The notes: generated by a model from the sequence alone, not told the origin. Counted from the stretch's first letter, positions 32,543 to 40,135 are shown. The stretch: DNA of 52,133 bases from Chloroflexota bacterium (GCA_005881235.1 VBEQ01000154.1:1-52133); one strand, 5' to 3'. Numbers and translations are program-made.

Positions 32543-34146
32543 TCGACGGCCACGATATACGGGTAGAGCGCCTGCTCGCCCGATTGAAGCTCAACCGACG
32601 CCTTGGGGAACTGTTTGGCCACGGCAGTGACCAGCGCCTCCCGTTCGGCATCCGGCGCGTCCACGCCGGCGTAGATCGTGACGGTCCCGACCTTGGCAGC
32701 GTCGATGCGCGTGAGGACATCTTTTACGACCTTGTCCGGCGATTCACCGGCGACCACGATGCGATCGTTGAGCAAGCCGATGACATCGTTTTCGGCGATC
32801 TTCAGGCCGTTGACCTCGGTTGCCCGCACCGCACGGGTCACTTCGATCGTCTGGACCTGGCTGAGCGCATGCGACATCGCACTGGCGTTGGCTTCCAGGT
32901 CGGCACTGAAGTCGAAGGCGAAAAGGGCCGCGATACCCTGCGGCAGGCTGCGCGACGGCACCACCCGGACGCGCTTGCGGCTCAGCTCCGCCACCTGTTG
33001 CGCGGTCATAACCACATTGCCGTTGTTGGGCAACAGGAGGACATCATTGGAGGGAACCGATTCGACCGCGGCCAGGATGTCCTCGGTTGAGGGATTGACG
33101 GTCGGGCCGCCGCCCACGACGGAGTCAACGCCGAGGCTCTCGAGGATGCGGCGGAAGCCGTCGCCGCTCGCCACCGCGACGAGTGCCAGGTGCTTGGTGC
33201 TGGCCGGCCGGCGGATGCTGTCGCCCTGCAGCCGGTGGTGCTGCGACGACATGTCGTCGACCTTGAGCCGGCTGAGCCGCCCCACCCCGCTCGCGTAACT
33301 GATCACGACCGCCGGCTCCTGGGTGTGGACGTGGACTTTGATCGCCGATTCGTCACCGACGACCAGCGCCGATTCGCCGTGCCGCTGGATTTCGGCGCGC
33401 ACGTCATCCACGGCGAGCCCGTCGCCGTTGATGATGAACTCGGTGCAATATCCCCAGCCCGCGGCCGGCGCCTCCACCGCTTTCGGCCGGGCGCGCTGGG
33501 TCGCGGGGCGCTCGAAGCTCTGCAGGGCTTCACCACTCATGCGCTTGAGGAACCCTTCCAGGATCAACTGCAGCCCGAATCCCCCGGCATCGATCACGCC
33601 CGCCTGCTTGAGGATGGGTAGCTGATCGGGTGTCCGCTCCACTGCGGCGGCCGCGGCGGTGCAGGCGGCGCGAACGACGTCGGTCAGGTTGGTGGTTTTG
33701 GCTGCCTCCGCCTCCGCGCCCGCAGCGGCCTCTCGGGCTACGGTCAGCATGGTGCCCTCGGTCGGCTTGATCACGGCCCGGTAGGCAACCTCCGCCCCTT
33801 CGCGAAACGCTTCGGCCAGGCCGCGCGCGTCAACCGCCGGCTTGGTTCCGATACCGACGCAGAAGCCGCGCAAAATTTGCGAGAGAATGACCCCCGAGTT
33901 TCCCCGCGCGCCCATGAGCGCGCCATGCGACGCCCGCCGGGCGGTCCGCGAAAGGTCGGCATCGTCGACATCCCGGATGTCTTCGACCGCTGACTGCAAG
34001 GTGAGGAGCATGTTGGTGCCGGTATCGCCATCCGGAACCGGAAAGACGTTCAGGGAATCGACCTCGTCGCGGTTGACCGTCAGCCAGGCGAGCGAGCCAA
34101 GCAGAGCCTCCTTGAACAGACGTCCGTCGCATTCGGTGATGGGCAT
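32539..34146 (-). CDS. fakA: Fatty acid kinase catalytic subunit FakA (DAK2/DhaL)
   Basis: ATP-dependent kinase that phosphorylates fatty acids presented by a DegV-type protein, feeding exogenous fatty acids to phospholipid synthesis. 535 residues: N-terminal DhaL/DAK2 kinase domain with NVFPVPDGDTGTNMLLTL and GARGNSGVILSQILRG, then the middle/C-terminal domain with YCTEFIINGDGL, HVHTQEPAVVI and PNNGNVVMTAQQVAEL. ATG 34146 matches the family N-terminus (LFKEALLGSLAWLTVNRDEV); the open frame continues upstream but there it is antiphase to asp23. asp23-fakA adjacency is classic in Firmicutes. Confidence 0.94.
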   Translation of the reverse strand: MPITECDGRLFKEALLGSLAWLTVNRDEVDSLNVFPVPDGDTGTNMLLTLQSAVEDIRDVDDADLSRTARRASHGALMGARGNSGVILSQILRGFCVGIGTKPAVDARGLAEAFREGAEVAYRAVIKPTEGTMLTVAREAAAGAEAEAAKTTNLTDVVRAACTAAAAAVERTPDQLPILKQAGVIDAGGFGLQLILEGFLKRMSGEALQSFERPATQRARPKAVEAPAAGWGYCTEFIINGDGLAVDDVRAEIQRHGESALVVGDESAIKVHVHTQEPAVVISYASGVGRLSRLKVDDMSSQHHRLQGDSIRRPASTKHLALVAVASGDGFRRILESLGVDSVVGGGPTVNPSTEDILAAVESVPSNDVLLLPNNGNVVMTAQQVAELSRKRVRVVPSRSLPQGIAALFAFDFSADLEANASAMSHALSQVQTIEVTRAVRATEVNGLKIAENDVIGLLNDRIVVAGESPDKVVKDVLTRIDAAKVGTVTIYAGVDAPDAEREALVTAVAKQFPKASVELQSGEQALYPYIVAVE

Positions 34147-34174
34147 GGTCGCGGCGACGGTCAGGCTCGGGATT

Positions 34175-34591
34175 TCAGCTGCCGCCACTCCCGCTGACGT
34201 GGATTCCCTGGACGTTGACGTTGACTTCCACGACCGGGAGCCCGAGGGTACGCTCCACCGAATAGCGGACCGCGTTCGAGAGGTTGTTCGCGACCTCCGA
34301 TACCCGGGTGCCGTACTCCACGACGACGTAGAGCGAGACCGCCATCCCATCCTCGCGCACTTCGACCTCGACGCCGCGATGCAGTTTGTCGCGATGCAGG
34401 CGCTCCGCCAAACCGTCTCGTAGGCCGCGGGCGGCCATGGCGACGACACCGTAGCAGCCGGCTGCCGCATGCCCGGCGATGGTGGCGACGACATGGCGCG
34501 ACACCTCGATCCGCCCGAGGTCTCTGGCCTGGATCAGCGTCCTCGGCGGCTTCCCGGCGCGTGAGGGGTGAGCCTTCGTCTTTGAGTCCAT
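34175..34591 (-). CDS. Asp23/Gls24 family envelope stress protein
   Basis: 138-residue Asp23-domain protein. The core LGRIEVSRHVVATIAGHAAAGCYGVVAMAARG, then GVEVEVREDGMAVSLYVVVEYGTRVSEVANNL is characteristic; in Firmicutes relatives (AmaP/Asp23, YloU) associate with the membrane and affect envelope stress. It precedes fakA, the usual order of the yloU-yloV pair. ATG 34591 faces rpmB divergently across 76 bases. A short Lys/Arg-rich N-terminal extension precedes the core. Confidence 0.92.
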   Translation of the reverse strand: MDSKTKAHPSRAGKPPRTLIQARDLGRIEVSRHVVATIAGHAAAGCYGVVAMAARGLRDGLAERLHRDKLHRGVEVEVREDGMAVSLYVVVEYGTRVSEVANNLSNAVRYSVERTLGLPVVEVNVNVQGIHVSGSGGS

Positions 34592-34624
34592 CGTGTGCTA
34601 CTATGTGACGCTGATTTCGCCTCA

Positions 34625-34654
34625 ATCATACGCGATGTTCGGGGAGGCGCCGAA
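34625..34654 (-). promoter_or_regulatory. Candidate promoter of asp23-fakA
   Basis: TATGAT (34625-34630) with TTCGGC (34649-34654) 18 bases upstream on the minus strand, 33 bases before the asp23 ATG. It lies in the 76-base gap between asp23 and the divergent rpmB. No convincing rpmB promoter is visible in the same gap. Confidence 0.4.
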
Positions 34655-34667
34655 GAGAACCAACACC

Positions 34668-34853
34668 ATGGCACAACGCTGCGCGATCTGCGGAAAGGGG
34701 CCCCAATACGGGCACAACGTGAGTCACTCGAAGGTGCACACGAAGCGCCGCTTCATGCCTAATTTGCACAAGGCCCGGGTCACGATCGACGGCCGCACTC
34801 AGACGGCGCTGGTCTGCACCCGCTGCCTTCGCACCCAGGCCAAGTCGGCCTAG
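34668..34853 (+). CDS. rpmB: 50S ribosomal protein L28
   Basis: 61-residue large-subunit protein. RCAICGKGPQYGHNVSHSKVHT, then KRRFMPNLHKARV and VCTRCLRTQAKS show the zinc-binding L28 form with both CxxC pairs. ATG 34668 is the conserved start; a longer frame upstream (from 34593) is not conserved in type and overlaps the promoter region. Divergent from asp23, the standard arrangement. Confidence 0.96.
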   Translation: MAQRCAICGKGPQYGHNVSHSKVHTKRRFMPNLHKARVTIDGRTQTALVCTRCLRTQAKSA

Positions 34854-34904
34854 TCGCCAGCGCATCGCCGGCAGTCGCCGGTTCTGGCGGCCAATCGAGT
34901 TGCA

Positions 34905-35618
34905 GTGAGTGCGAGGATGCAAAAACCGCCGCAGCTTCTTCCCACCAAGCTCGAGGATGCACAGGCGCCTGGCATCCGATACCGCATCGACGGCGAGTTG
35001 GTGCCCGTGCTCCATACCTGGCTCGATGGGACGGTGCCGGTGTACTTTGAGCACCACGTCGTGCTCTGGAAGGATCCAGCCCTGAATGTCGGCATTCGCG
35101 CCATGAAAGGCGCCTTCAAGCGGATGGTTGCAGGCATGCCGATCTTCCTCACCGAGGCACAGGGTCCGGGTGAGATCGCCTTCTCGCGTGATGGCGCGGG
35201 CCATCTCTTTCCCCTCCACCTGATGCCTGGTACCGCCGTGCTCGTTCGGGAGCATCAGTTCCTGGCGGCAACGGGAAATCTTGATTACACCTTCAACCGG
35301 GTGAAGGGCGTCAGCAACATGCTCCTGGGCTCGACGGGATTCTTCGTCGATCGCTTCAGCGCGAGCCACCAGGAAGGTGTCCTCTGGCTGCACGGCTACG
35401 GCAACGTTTTCCAGAAGGAACTGGCCCAGAACGAGCAGATCGACATCGAACCAGGCGGCTGGGTCTACCGCGATGAAAGCGTCCGCATGGAAGTGCAGAT
35501 GTTCGGGCTGAAAACCGGCATCTTCGGCGGCGGCGGCAACATGATCTGGAACCGCTTCACCGGTCCGGGACGGGTTGGCATCCAGTCGATGTACCTGCAC
35601 ATGCCCACCAGCGAGTAG
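34905..35618 (+). CDS. AIM24 family protein
   Basis: 237-residue beta-rich protein of the AIM24/TIGR00266 family, named from a yeast mitochondrial protein; bacterial function is unknown. Family features include VYFEHHVVLWKDPALNVGIR, the Gly-rich MPIFLTEAQGPGEIAFSRDGAGH, the LDYTFNRVKGVSNML segment and the C-terminal GGGGNMIWNRFTGPGRVGIQS. Start GTG 34905 or ATG 34917; no Shine-Dalgarno decides between them. Same strand as rpmB, 51 bases after it. Confidence 0.88.
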   Translation: MSARMQKPPQLLPTKLEDAQAPGIRYRIDGELVPVLHTWLDGTVPVYFEHHVVLWKDPALNVGIRAMKGAFKRMVAGMPIFLTEAQGPGEIAFSRDGAGHLFPLHLMPGTAVLVREHQFLAATGNLDYTFNRVKGVSNMLLGSTGFFVDRFSASHQEGVLWLHGYGNVFQKELAQNEQIDIEPGGWVYRDESVRMEVQMFGLKTGIFGGGGNMIWNRFTGPGRVGIQSMYLHMPTSE

Positions 35619-35626
35619 CGTTCGCC

Positions 35627-36268
35627 CTAGCGCAATTCCTGGATCGCGGCCTTCTTACCCTGCGGGTGGCTGAAGACGAAGCTCCCCGCGACCAGAACCG
35701 TGGCACCGTTGGCGACCGACTGCGGCCCAGTCTCCGCATTGACGCCACCGTCCACCTCGATGTCCAGCTTGGAATTGAGCCGGTCGCGTAAGGCGCGCGC
35801 GGCCTTGATCCGCTCGAGGCTCCCGTCGATGAACTTCTGCCCGCCCCAGCCGGGGTTGACACACATGACGACCAGCAGGTCGGCGTTCTTGAGGACCGGT
35901 TCGACGAGTGCCAGTGGACTCCCGGGGTTGAGGCAAACACCGGCCCGCAGGCCGGCCGTGCGAATGCTCTCGAGCACCCGGTGAATGTGCCGCGTCGCTT
36001 CGACATGCACCGAGAGCGTGGTGGCGCCCGCGTCGCGAAAGGCCTCGATGGTGCGCTCCGGGTGCTCGATCATGAGGTGGACGTCGAAGGGAATCTTGGC
36101 GTAGCGCCGGCAGTGCTCCACGGTGCGCGGGCCGATGGTGATCGGCGGCACGAAATGCCCGTCCATGACATCGAAGTGCACCCAATCGGCACCCGCCTGC
36201 TCGAGGGCGGCGACCTCCTCACCCAGCCGGCTGAAGTCGGCCGACAGCAGCGAGGGGGCGATCAGCAC
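35627..36268 (-). CDS. rpe: Ribulose-phosphate 3-epimerase
   Basis: TIM-barrel enzyme interconverting ribulose 5-phosphate and xylulose 5-phosphate in the pentose phosphate pathway. 213 residues. IAPSLLSADFSRLGEEV, the metal-binding HFDVMDGHFVPPITIGP, VHLMIEHPERTIEAF, VMCVNPGWGGQKFID and IEVDGGVNAETG are all present. GTG 36268 is the start. The mRNA upstream carries one arm of a 15-base inverted repeat just before it, so a structured leader may control translation. Confidence 0.96.
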   Translation of the reverse strand: MLIAPSLLSADFSRLGEEVAALEQAGADWVHFDVMDGHFVPPITIGPRTVEHCRRYAKIPFDVHLMIEHPERTIEAFRDAGATTLSVHVEATRHIHRVLESIRTAGLRAGVCLNPGSPLALVEPVLKNADLLVVMCVNPGWGGQKFIDGSLERIKAARALRDRLNSKLDIEVDGGVNAETGPQSVANGATVLVAGSFVFSHPQGKKAAIQELR

Positions 36269-36270
36269 TA

Positions 36271-36450
36271 GGGGTGCTGACCCCGGGGTGGCGACGACGA
36301 TTCGCGGCCCAGGCCGTCGAGGCCCGGGCCGGCCGGCCCACGCGAGCCGCGCGAAACGTGCGATGCGAGCGTTTGAGGCGTTCCGCCACGACGAGCACCG
36401 ACCGCATTGGGCCGATGAAACGTCAAGCCATCCTCCGGGGTCAGCACCCT
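36271..36450 (-). ncRNA. Candidate structured RNA between the LppX lipoprotein gene and rpe
   Basis: This 182-base gap is bracketed by a perfect 15-base inverted repeat: GGGTGCTGACCCCGG at 36272-36286 and CCGGGGTCAGCACCC at 36435-36449. The first arm abuts the rpe start, the second the lipoprotein stop. Inside, GGCCCAGGCC (36306-36315) and GGCCCGGGCC (36321-36330) form a 10-pair hairpin with a 5-base loop. No open frame with recognisable content exists on either strand. It does not match RNase P, tmRNA, SRP or 6S features I know. It could be a cis-regulatory leader of rpe or a processed RNA; this is inference from base pairing only. Confidence 0.4.
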
Positions 36451-37290
36451 TCAGACAGTCGGGATGCTGATGGTCACCGGTGCGTCGAAGTCGTGATAGT
36501 TGACCTGGATGTGCGCCGTGGCGTGAATCGTCGATCCGGCCGGCGCCCCGCTGCTCGAGTTACTCGGCGCGCCGAGCGCACCCATCAACTGGCTGAGATC
36601 CACGGTGTAGTCGGCGTCCGTGGTGACACGACGAACCAGGTGGTCGTCCTTGCCAAACCACACCTCGACCGTCATGGTGCCGCTGTTCAAGACCTGCTCG
36701 ATGGCCGCCTTGGCCTGCGGGTTCTTGACCGCCGCCTTGTCGAAGCTGGCGATCAGCTTGTCCTTGTCGGGGATCAGCTGGTAGTGATGCACCGCGGTGC
36801 CCGCCAGGGTGGTATCGCCCAGGTCCTTGATCGACTTCACGTTCCGCAGGAGCTGCTCGTAGGAGAGCGGGTCTGGCTGACTGAGCTGCCCGCTCAGGCC
36901 GCCCTGTGCGGAGCTTTCCCACTTTCCCGTCATCGGGTTCTTCACGTACGCCTTGCCGTTGGCGACGACGACCTCAGTAGCCACCGAGAGGCCGGCCAGC
37001 TTGGCGTTGATGGTCGCGTGGTAGCGATCGGGAAACTGGGCCTCGCCGGTTCCGGTCATGTCGAGCGCGAGTGAGCCCGCGCTGGTGCCGCTCTGACCGA
37101 ACATCGCGCCCAGCTGCGGCGGGAACGTCATCTTGACGTTGCCGGTGAGGTCGAACTTCGCCGAGTGCAGTTGGCCGGCGCGCTGCGCCGCGGCGCCCAG
37201 CGCCTGTTCCGGGGTTTCCGCCTTCGCCAGCGGAGAGGCGCAGGCGGCCACGGCCACCATCGTCAGCAAGCTCGCAAGTACGCGCTTCAT
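36451..37290 (-). CDS. LppX/LprG-type lipoprotein
   Basis: 279 residues. A signal peptide ends at lipobox VAAC (Cys17). The body has the LppX_LprAFG pattern: repeated amphipathic beta strands (SAKFDLTGNVKMTF, YHATINAKLAGLSVATEVVV, KAYVKNPMTGKWESS) that in mycobacterial relatives build an open beta-barrel for carrying lipids across the envelope. Ligand here is unknown. AAAGAG precedes ATG 37290 by 4 bases. It ends the yugP-rlmN-HAD-lipoprotein series before the rpe leader. Confidence 0.85.
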   Translation of the reverse strand: MKRVLASLLTMVAVAACASPLAKAETPEQALGAAAQRAGQLHSAKFDLTGNVKMTFPPQLGAMFGQSGTSAGSLALDMTGTGEAQFPDRYHATINAKLAGLSVATEVVVANGKAYVKNPMTGKWESSAQGGLSGQLSQPDPLSYEQLLRNVKSIKDLGDTTLAGTAVHHYQLIPDKDKLIASFDKAAVKNPQAKAAIEQVLNSGTMTVEVWFGKDDHLVRRVTTDADYTVDLSQLMGALGAPSNSSSGAPAGSTIHATAHIQVNYHDFDAPVTISIPTV

Positions 37291-37316
37291 CGGACTCTTT
37301 GAGTATATCGGCGGCG

Positions 37317-37823
37317 TCAGTCCGTTCCCTTCGGCGGATAGGTCGCATCCAGCCATCCGGGCAGCTCCCCCAGGCGATCGATGACGTGGGTCGGCGCAAT
37401 TCCCGGGATCGGGATTGCCCCCGCGTGGCGAAGCCACACCGCCGGGATGCCCGCCCGCAGCGCTCCAGCAACATCCGTATCCAAGCGGTCCCCGACCATC
37501 AAGGTCGCAGCCAGCGGGACACCGAGGCGGCGCGCGCCCTCGGCATAGATCGCGGGATCCGGCTTGGCCACGCCGAAGTCCCGCGACGTGACCAGCGCAT
37601 CGATCAAGGGGCGGATCCCCGCTTTTTCCAGAGCCTCCACGAGTTCGGCGTCACCCGAGCCGACGGTGTTGGAGATGACACCCAGCCGGTAGCGCGGCTT
37701 GAGTGCCGTCAATACCTCCAGCGCATCCGGGATCGGGGTGATCGCCATCTCCCACAGATGTTTGCCTGGCTCCTCGACGACGAGGGTGTTGCCGGCGTCG
37801 AAGAAGATGCCGCGAATGGGCAT
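37317..37823 (-). CDS. HAD-superfamily hydrolase
   Basis: 168-residue haloacid-dehalogenase-type phosphatase. Motif I is FFDAGNTLV (nucleophile Asp; the second Asp of DxD is Gly, as in one HAD-IA branch), motif II lies at LGVISNT, motif III Lys in DFGVAKPDP, motif IV in MVGDRLDTDVAGALRAG. It has almost no cap domain, which points to a small or macromolecular substrate; the identity is unknown. ATG 37823 shares its A with the rlmN stop (TGATG). The frame is open further upstream only as rlmN antiphase sequence. Confidence 0.9.
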   Translation of the reverse strand: MPIRGIFFDAGNTLVVEEPGKHLWEMAITPIPDALEVLTALKPRYRLGVISNTVGSGDAELVEALEKAGIRPLIDALVTSRDFGVAKPDPAIYAEGARRLGVPLAATLMVGDRLDTDVAGALRAGIPAVWLRHAGAIPIPGIAPTHVIDRLGELPGWLDATYPPKGTD

Positions 37824-38857
37824 CAGGTTGGTGAGGTCGCCGCCTGCAGCTGGCGAGCGCGCAACTGGCCGCAGGCGGCATCGATGTCGAGCCCCCGCGT
37901 GGCACGGATCGTGGTCGAGATGCCGGCGGTCTGCAGGATGGACTGGAATGCCTGGGCGCGTGACTTCGACGGTGGCGCCATCGAGCTGCCATCGATCGGG
38001 TTCATCGGGATCAGGTTGATGTGGCTCAGATGGCGACCCACGACCGTCGCCAGGCGTTGGGCCTGCTCGGGACTGTCGTTGATGCCCTGCAGCAGGACGT
38101 ATTCGTAGCTCGTGCGCCGGCCGGTTCGTTCGGCGTGAGCCCTCGCGGCGCCGACGATCGCGGCGATCGGGTACTTGCGGTTGACCGGGATCATGCTGCT
38201 GCGCAAGGCATCGTCGGGGGCGTGCAGGGAAATCGCCAGGTTGACCGGCAATCCCTCGGCACTGAGCCGCTCGATGAAGGGCACCAACCCGATGGTCGAC
38301 ACGGTGACCCGGCGCGGGCTGAAGTTGAGGGTGTCCGGGCGCGCCCAGCGCCGGATCGCCCCCACGACGGCGGCGTAATTGTTGAGCGGCTCCCCCATTC
38401 CCATGAAGACGACGTTCGTCAGCGAGCGCTGCGTCTCCCCCAGGTCGCGGCTGGCCGCCAGGAACTGATCGACGATCTCCGCTTCGCTCAGGTTTCGATC
38501 GAAGCCGGATTGACCGGTGGCGCAGAAACTGCATCCGATCGGGCATCCCACCTGCGAGCTGACGCAGATCGTGGTCCGCGCCCGCGAACGGGGGGTTGCC
38601 TCGTAGTGCATGACCACCGTCTCGATGGTTTTCGCGTCGGCCAGCTTGAACAGGTACTTGACGGTCTGCCCGCGATCCGCCGCGCGCTTCAACTGGGGCG
38701 CGACGCTGCTGAACACGAAAGCCTCGGCCAGACGGCGTCGCGCCGATGGCGGCAGCGTTCGCATGGCCTCGAATGACCCAACCAGCCGTTGCCAGAACCA
38801 TTGCCGCGCCTGCTCGGCGCGGTAGGGGGCCTCGCCCGTTGCCGTTAAGCGGGTCAG
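37823..38857 (-). CDS. rlmN: 23S rRNA/tRNA adenine-C2 methyltransferase RlmN
   Basis: Radical-SAM enzyme that methylates A2503 of 23S rRNA and A37 of some tRNAs. The cluster motif CPIGCSFCATG, GMGEPLNNY, SLHAPDDALRSSMIPVN, NLIPMNPIDGS and the catalytic Cys near the end (DIDAACGQL) are present. The first canonical start (ATG 38764) would drop the conserved N-terminal APYRAEQARQWFWQRLVGSF, which is in frame upstream, so the gene begins earlier. Only CTG 38857, just after GGAGG, is available before the frame enters yugP. That gives 344 residues, near normal length; the start remains uncertain. Confidence 0.92.
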   Translation of the reverse strand: MTRLTATGEAPYRAEQARQWFWQRLVGSFEAMRTLPPSARRRLAEAFVFSSVAPQLKRAADRGQTVKYLFKLADAKTIETVVMHYEATPRSRARTTICVSSQVGCPIGCSFCATGQSGFDRNLSEAEIVDQFLAASRDLGETQRSLTNVVFMGMGEPLNNYAAVVGAIRRWARPDTLNFSPRRVTVSTIGLVPFIERLSAEGLPVNLAISLHAPDDALRSSMIPVNRKYPIAAIVGAARAHAERTGRRTSYEYVLLQGINDSPEQAQRLATVVGRHLSHINLIPMNPIDGSSMAPPSKSRAQAFQSILQTAGISTTIRATRGLDIDAACGQLRARQLQAATSPT

Positions 38858-38894
38858 AACCTCCGCGGGATCGGCGGTGGCGAAGGCCGCGGGC

Positions 38895-39587
38895 TCAGTC
38901 GCTACGGCGGTTTCCGAACACGAGCGAGGCGTAATACAGCAGGGTCAGGTAGGTGAAGGCGGCGGCGCGCAACATCCGTCGCGCGCCCTCCTGTTCCTCG
39001 GGAACGATCACGCCATTTTCGGCGAGCAAGCGCAATGCCCGGCGGCTCGCGTCGAGCTCGACCGGGGTCGTCACCAACTGGAAGAGGACGACCGCCGCGA
39101 AGAGGAACAATCCGGCGAGGGCAACGTAGAAGCCGAAGCCGCTGCCCGTAAAGATGGACAGCAAGAGACCGGCGATCACAATCAGGGGGCCAGCCTGCGA
39201 CCCCAGGTTGGCGGCCGGTATCAGGCCGGACCGAATCCGCATCGCGAAGAAGCCCTGGTGATCCTGAAGGGCATGGCCGATTTCGTGGGCGACCACTGCC
39301 TCCGCCGCGACGGAGGTGCCGCCCGCGACACCCCGCGAGAGATTCAGGGTCTTGTTGCGGGGGTCGTAGTTATCGCTCAACTCGCCGTCGACCACCTGGA
39401 CCGTGACATCGCTCAGGCCAGCTCCGGCGAGGATCCGCCGCGCCACGTCGACGCCGGGGAGCCCGCTGGCGTTGCGAACCTGGGAATAGCGCTGGTAGGT
39501 TTGCTTGACCCAGCTGCTGGCAATGAAGCCCAGCACCATGATGGGGAGAGCGACGTAGAGGAAGTAGGGCCAGTTCCACAAGAGCAT
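38895..39587 (-). CDS. YugP-type zinc metallopeptidase
   Basis: 230-residue membrane metalloprotease of the YugP family. Two or more transmembrane helices at the N-terminus (LYVALPIMVLGFIASSW) and later (about 135-175), with the zinc site AVVAHEIGHALQDHQG near residue 98 and the LNLSRGVAGGTSVAAEA segment before it. Substrate unknown; thought to act in membrane protein quality control. ATG 39587 has no Shine-Dalgarno and a TAGAAT box 9 bases upstream. First gene of the series toward rpe. Confidence 0.92.
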   Translation of the reverse strand: MLLWNWPYFLYVALPIMVLGFIASSWVKQTYQRYSQVRNASGLPGVDVARRILAGAGLSDVTVQVVDGELSDNYDPRNKTLNLSRGVAGGTSVAAEAVVAHEIGHALQDHQGFFAMRIRSGLIPAANLGSQAGPLIVIAGLLLSIFTGSGFGFYVALAGLFLFAAVVLFQLVTTPVELDASRRALRLLAENGVIVPEEQEGARRMLRAAAFTYLTLLYYASLVFGNRRSD

Positions 39588-39596
39588 GCGCCAGAA

Positions 39597-39602
39597 ATTC
39601 TA
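39597..39602 (-). promoter_or_regulatory. Candidate -10 box of yugP
   Basis: TAGAAT on the minus strand, 9 bases before the yugP ATG, with no Shine-Dalgarno between. Suggests a nearly leaderless transcript; no clear -35 box. Confidence 0.35.
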
Positions 39603-39665
39603 CCCAGCGGCATCGAGTTCGACCCGTCTCGTTGTCGCCGGACCGCAGCCGACCTGTGGCGATTT

Positions 39666-39682
39666 TTTCACGCAGCGTGAAA
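39666..39682. promoter_or_regulatory. Perfect 7-base palindrome in a divergent gap
   Basis: TTTCACG, three bases, CGTGAAA. It lies in the 146-base gap between divergent yugP and the first of the tandem small-protein genes, 79 bases from the former start and 51 from the latter. Symmetry and position suit a transcription-factor operator; no T-run follows either arm, so a terminator is unlikely. Confidence 0.45.
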
Positions 39683-39733
39683 GGGATCCCGAACGGCGGC
39701 TCGTTTCACCCTCGTCGGGGCTTCCCCGGAACC

Positions 39734-39883
39734 ATGCTGGAAGAGCCACAACGACTCACCATGTCGGACGTGTTCAGCCTCTTCGGCCGCCACGCGGAGG
39801 ACACGCGCTGGGTTGCTTCCGCGGATTCGCAAGAATACCTGGCCGTCGTCCTTTACCTGGTACAGCGGAACAACGCCCGCTGA
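39734..39883 (+). CDS. Tiny conserved protein, copy 1 of a tandem pair
   Basis: 49 residues from ATG 39734 (or 40 from ATG 39761). It is clearly homologous to the protein encoded at 39950-40090: both contain FxLFGR, then DTRW or ETRWV, SADS, EYLAVV and YLVQR followed by an AR ending. I recognise no named family. No signal peptide or membrane segment; probably a small soluble helical domain. Its codon use matches neighbours. Upstream palindrome at 39666-39682 may control it. Confidence 0.7.
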   Translation: MLEEPQRLTMSDVFSLFGRHAEDTRWVASADSQEYLAVVLYLVQRNNAR

Positions 39884-39949
39884 GGCTGGCCGCGCACCCG
39901 CCTCTTATGATAGTATCTCTGTTAAGTTAAGTACGGGTTAGGTATCAAG

Positions 39950-40090
39950 ATGTCCGAGAAGCTGACGCTGAGCGAACTCTTCGCCCTCTTCGGGCGGACC
40001 ACCGACGAAACCCGCTGGGTCGGGTCCGCCGATTCTGAGGAATACCTGGCGGTCGTCACCTACCTCGTCCAGCGCTCGAGCGCCCGCTAG
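39950..40090 (+). CDS. Tiny conserved protein, copy 2 of a tandem pair
   Basis: 46 residues from ATG 39950. Aligned with copy 1 without gaps over about 38 residues, sharing LFGR, TRWV, SADS, EYLAVV, YLVQR and the final AR; third codon positions differ freely, so selection has kept the protein rather than a recent DNA copy. The 66-base gap before it is unusually A/T-rich for this region (39905-39940, with TATGAT at 39906-39911 and two GTTAA repeats) and probably holds its promoter. Function unknown; the conserved SADSxEYLAVV pattern may form a binding surface. Confidence 0.7.
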   Translation: MSEKLTLSELFALFGRTTDETRWVGSADSEEYLAVVTYLVQRSSAR

Positions 40091-40135
40091 CGCGATCTCG
40101 AGCCCGGGCGGCGCGAGCAACGCGCCCGACGCGGC

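Noticed and set aside
34147..34494. Upstream extension of the fakA frame
   Set aside because: It is antiphase to asp23; the FakA family N-terminus begins right at ATG 34146.
36219..36407. 62-codon minus-strand frame across the rpe leader
   Set aside because: Arg/Ala-rich product with no hydrophobic or domain pattern, overlapping the rpe start in another frame; the base-paired structure explains the gap better.
39661..39682. Intrinsic terminator at the T-run and palindrome before the tiny-protein genes
   Set aside because: The T-run precedes the stem on the plus strand and follows neither arm in the needed order; the position between divergent starts also argues against termination.
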